Shown piece by piece: positions 62,662-64,000 of a DNA stretch of 64,000 nucleotides. The notes below the pieces were generated by a model. The model was not told the DNA's origin. It did no database searches and was given only the letters and a program-made list of their open reading frames with translations. Each line of letters opens with the position of its first letter. The first letter of the stretch is position 1. Source of the stretch: Xanthomonas indica (lineage in GTDB: Bacteria; Pseudomonadota; Gammaproteobacteria; Xanthomonadales; Xanthomonadaceae). A program made the translations under genes and the position numbers. The DNA lies in NCBI RefSeq assembly GCF_040529045.1, contig NZ_CP131914.1:62001-126000 (forward strand), read 5' to 3'.

Positions 62662-64000
62662 CGTCCATCTCCGGGTGCGGAGGGAAATTGCAGGGCCTGG
62701 TACCAGCCCAGCGGGTGCGGCGGCGCGGCTTCGCCTGCGGGCAATGGCCGCCCGCTCACCGACTGGAAATACGCCACGCTGGCATCGCGCCACCACTGCG
62801 CTTCGCGCAACTGGATGCGCAGGAAGGCCGCCACCTGCGCATGTCGCTCGTCGTCCACCTTGCCGCGCAGGCCGTCCCAGGTGGCCTGCATGGCCTGCAC
62901 CTGGCGCACGCCCTGCGTATAGCGCCCGACCAGCTCGTCCCACAATGGCCTTCCGGAGGCCATGCGGTGGTCCCACGGCACGTGGTGGAACCACAGCAGC
63001 AATGGCTCGGGCACCCGCGCCAGGTCGCCATACACGGCCGCCACCTCGGGCGCGTACTGGCCCACCGCATTGCTGCCGCGCGCGGTGCGATCGAAACCGA
63101 TGCCATTGCGGTCGGCACGGTGGTAGTACACCGACGTCCAGTCCGCGCGCGAGCCGCCGTCCACCCAGGGGCCAGGGCCGTAGTGGTGGCCGCGCGCCAT
63201 CAGGTGGTGCAGGCCCAATGGGGTCATGTAGTTCACCGCGGCCTCGCGCGAGCCCATCATCATCCCGACGATGGGCTGCACCACCTCGGACGCCGGCGAG
63301 AACGTCATCGCCGCCCATTCCGCGGCGATGGCGCGGGCGGAGCGGTGCGGATTCCAGGCGAGACGGCCGAACGCATACCAGTTGGCCTGGTCGAAGTGCG
63401 AGCCGCTCCAGGTGCGGTCGTTGCCGATGTTGGCGACGCCGGCGATGCCGGTCAGGGCGTGGCCTTCCAGCGAGCCGTCCACCACGTCCGCCACCGTGGA
63501 ACCCGCGCCGCGGGCGTGGGTGTCGGACTGCAGCACGTCCTCGTACAGCGGCCCCAGGTACACCAGGTGCGTGGCGAAGCCGAGGTACTCCTTGGTGATC
63601 TGCAACTCCAGCATCAGCGGCGTGCGCGGCATGGCGCCGAACAGCGGATGGAAGGGCTCGCGCGGCTGGAAGTCGATGGGGCCGTTCTTGACCTGCACGA
63701 TCACGTTCGGGCGGAAGGCGCCGTCGAGGCCGACGAACTCGGTGTACGCCTGCATGGCGCGATCCACCGGCACGCCGTGGGCGTAGACGAAGGCCCGCCA
63801 CATCACCACGCCGCCGTGCGGCGCCAGCGCATCGGCCAGCAGGTTGGCGCCGTCGGCATGCGAACGGCCGTAGTCCTGCGGGCCGGGCTGCCCTTCCGAA
63901 TTCGCCTTGACCAGGAAGCCGCCGAAATCCGGAATGCGCGCATAGATCTCATCGGCCTTGTCGCGCCACCAGCGCTGCACGGCCGGGTCGCGCGGGTCGG
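62658..64000 (-). CDS. Alpha-glucuronidase GH67 (partial, start beyond window)
   Basis: The C-terminal 447 residues or so of a GH67 enzyme; the beginning lies past base 64000. It includes [60 protein letters not shown] and the final helical domain ([20 protein letters not shown]). The family removes 4-O-methyl-glucuronic acid from xylo-oligosaccharides. First gene of the visible xylan operon. Confidence 0.92.
   Translation of the reverse strand, partial: DPRDPAVQRWWRDKADEIYARIPDFGGFLVKANSEGQPGPQDYGRSHADGANLLADALAPHGGVVMWRAFVYAHGVPVDRAMQAYTEFVGLDGAFRPNVIVQVKNGPIDFQPREPFHPLFGAMPRTPLMLELQITKEYLGFATHLVYLGPLYEDVLQSDTHARGAGSTVADVVDGSLEGHALTGIAGVANIGNDRTWSGSHFDQANWYAFGRLAWNPHRSARAIAAEWAAMTFSPASEVVQPIVGMMMGSREAAVNYMTPLGLHHLMARGHHYGPGPWVDGGSRADWTSVYYHRADRNGIGFDRTARGSNAVGQYAPEVAAVYGDLARVPEPLLLWFHHVPWDHRMASGRPLWDELVGRYTQGVRQVQAMQATWDGLRGKVDDERHAQVAAFLRIQLREAQWWRDASVAYFQSVSGRPLPAGEAAPPHPLGWYQALQFPSAPGDGR

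Noticed and set aside
1-64000. CRISPR array, tRNA or rRNA
   Set aside because: No regularly spaced repeats of CRISPR type and no tRNA/rRNA-like sequence noticed; the tandem block at 34512-34785 consists of REP units without spacers.

Overview
The window looks like a chromosomal segment of a high-GC gammaproteobacterium of the Xanthomonadaceae, most likely Xanthomonas (species not resolvable from sequence alone). The reasons are: high GC throughout, dispersed short palindromes of the GTAGGAGCGGCTTCAGCCGCGA type, proteins with the C-terminal domain that delivers effectors to the Xanthomonadales type IV secretion system, a split B12-dependent ribonucleotide reductase, and a xylan-utilisation operon of the plant-pathogen kind. 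I see no tRNA, rRNA, CRISPR array, insertion sequence or phage.

Layout. 0.2-5.7 kb: glycerol catabolism (glpR-glpD on the minus strand with a GlpR operator), a YehS-like protein, an HDOD protein, and exonuclease III with a long lysine-rich tail. 5.8-14.8 kb: small secreted or hypothetical proteins, a PlsC-type acyltransferase, a divergent LysR regulator/short-chain dehydrogenase pair, a GAF-EAL cyclic-di-GMP protein, and a CPBP membrane protease broken by a frameshift. 15.0-22.95 kb: accessory region with an unusual membrane-PPOX flavoprotein fusion, a 1497-residue RHS/YD-repeat protein whose C-terminal tip is low-GC, a small putative immunity gene, and degraded low-GC remnants. 23-27 kb: nrdJa and nrdJb, separated by a histone-H1-like gene. 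27.4-39.6 kb: mostly housekeeping (HtrA protease, YqjD/YqjE-like membrane proteins, AI-2E transporter-like protein, two HAD hydrolases, M17 aminopeptidase, HglS-like dioxygenase, EF-hand protein).

39.6-46.9 kb is an interbacterial-competition island on the minus strand. Two peptidoglycan-cutting effectors carry the XVIPCD type IV secretion signal. Between them lies an LprI-like lysozyme-inhibitor lipoprotein, the likely immunity protein. Two paralogous proteins, one a lipoprotein, lie upstream, and a VanX-type D-Ala-D-Ala dipeptidase lies downstream. The secretion machine itself is not in the window.

47-53.5 kb reads as a muropeptide-salvage cluster: lipoprotein AmpD/AmiD-type amidase and TonB receptor on the minus strand, NlpC/P60 peptidase and L-Ala-D/L-Glu epimerase on the plus strand. 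53.8-64 kb is a tightly overlapping minus-strand operon for xylan side-chain and oligosaccharide breakdown: GH67 alpha-glucuronidase (cut by the window edge), SGNH acetylesterase, GH43, GH3 with PA14, and a sugar symporter fused to a second GH43 domain.

The most interesting points are the XVIPCD effector/immunity island with its paralogous lipoprotein pair, the exchanged RHS tip with a graveyard of broken genes behind it, two protein fusions (membrane-PPOX and symporter-GH43), and a palindromic repeat family that has entered the coding ends or linkers of xthA and nrdJb.
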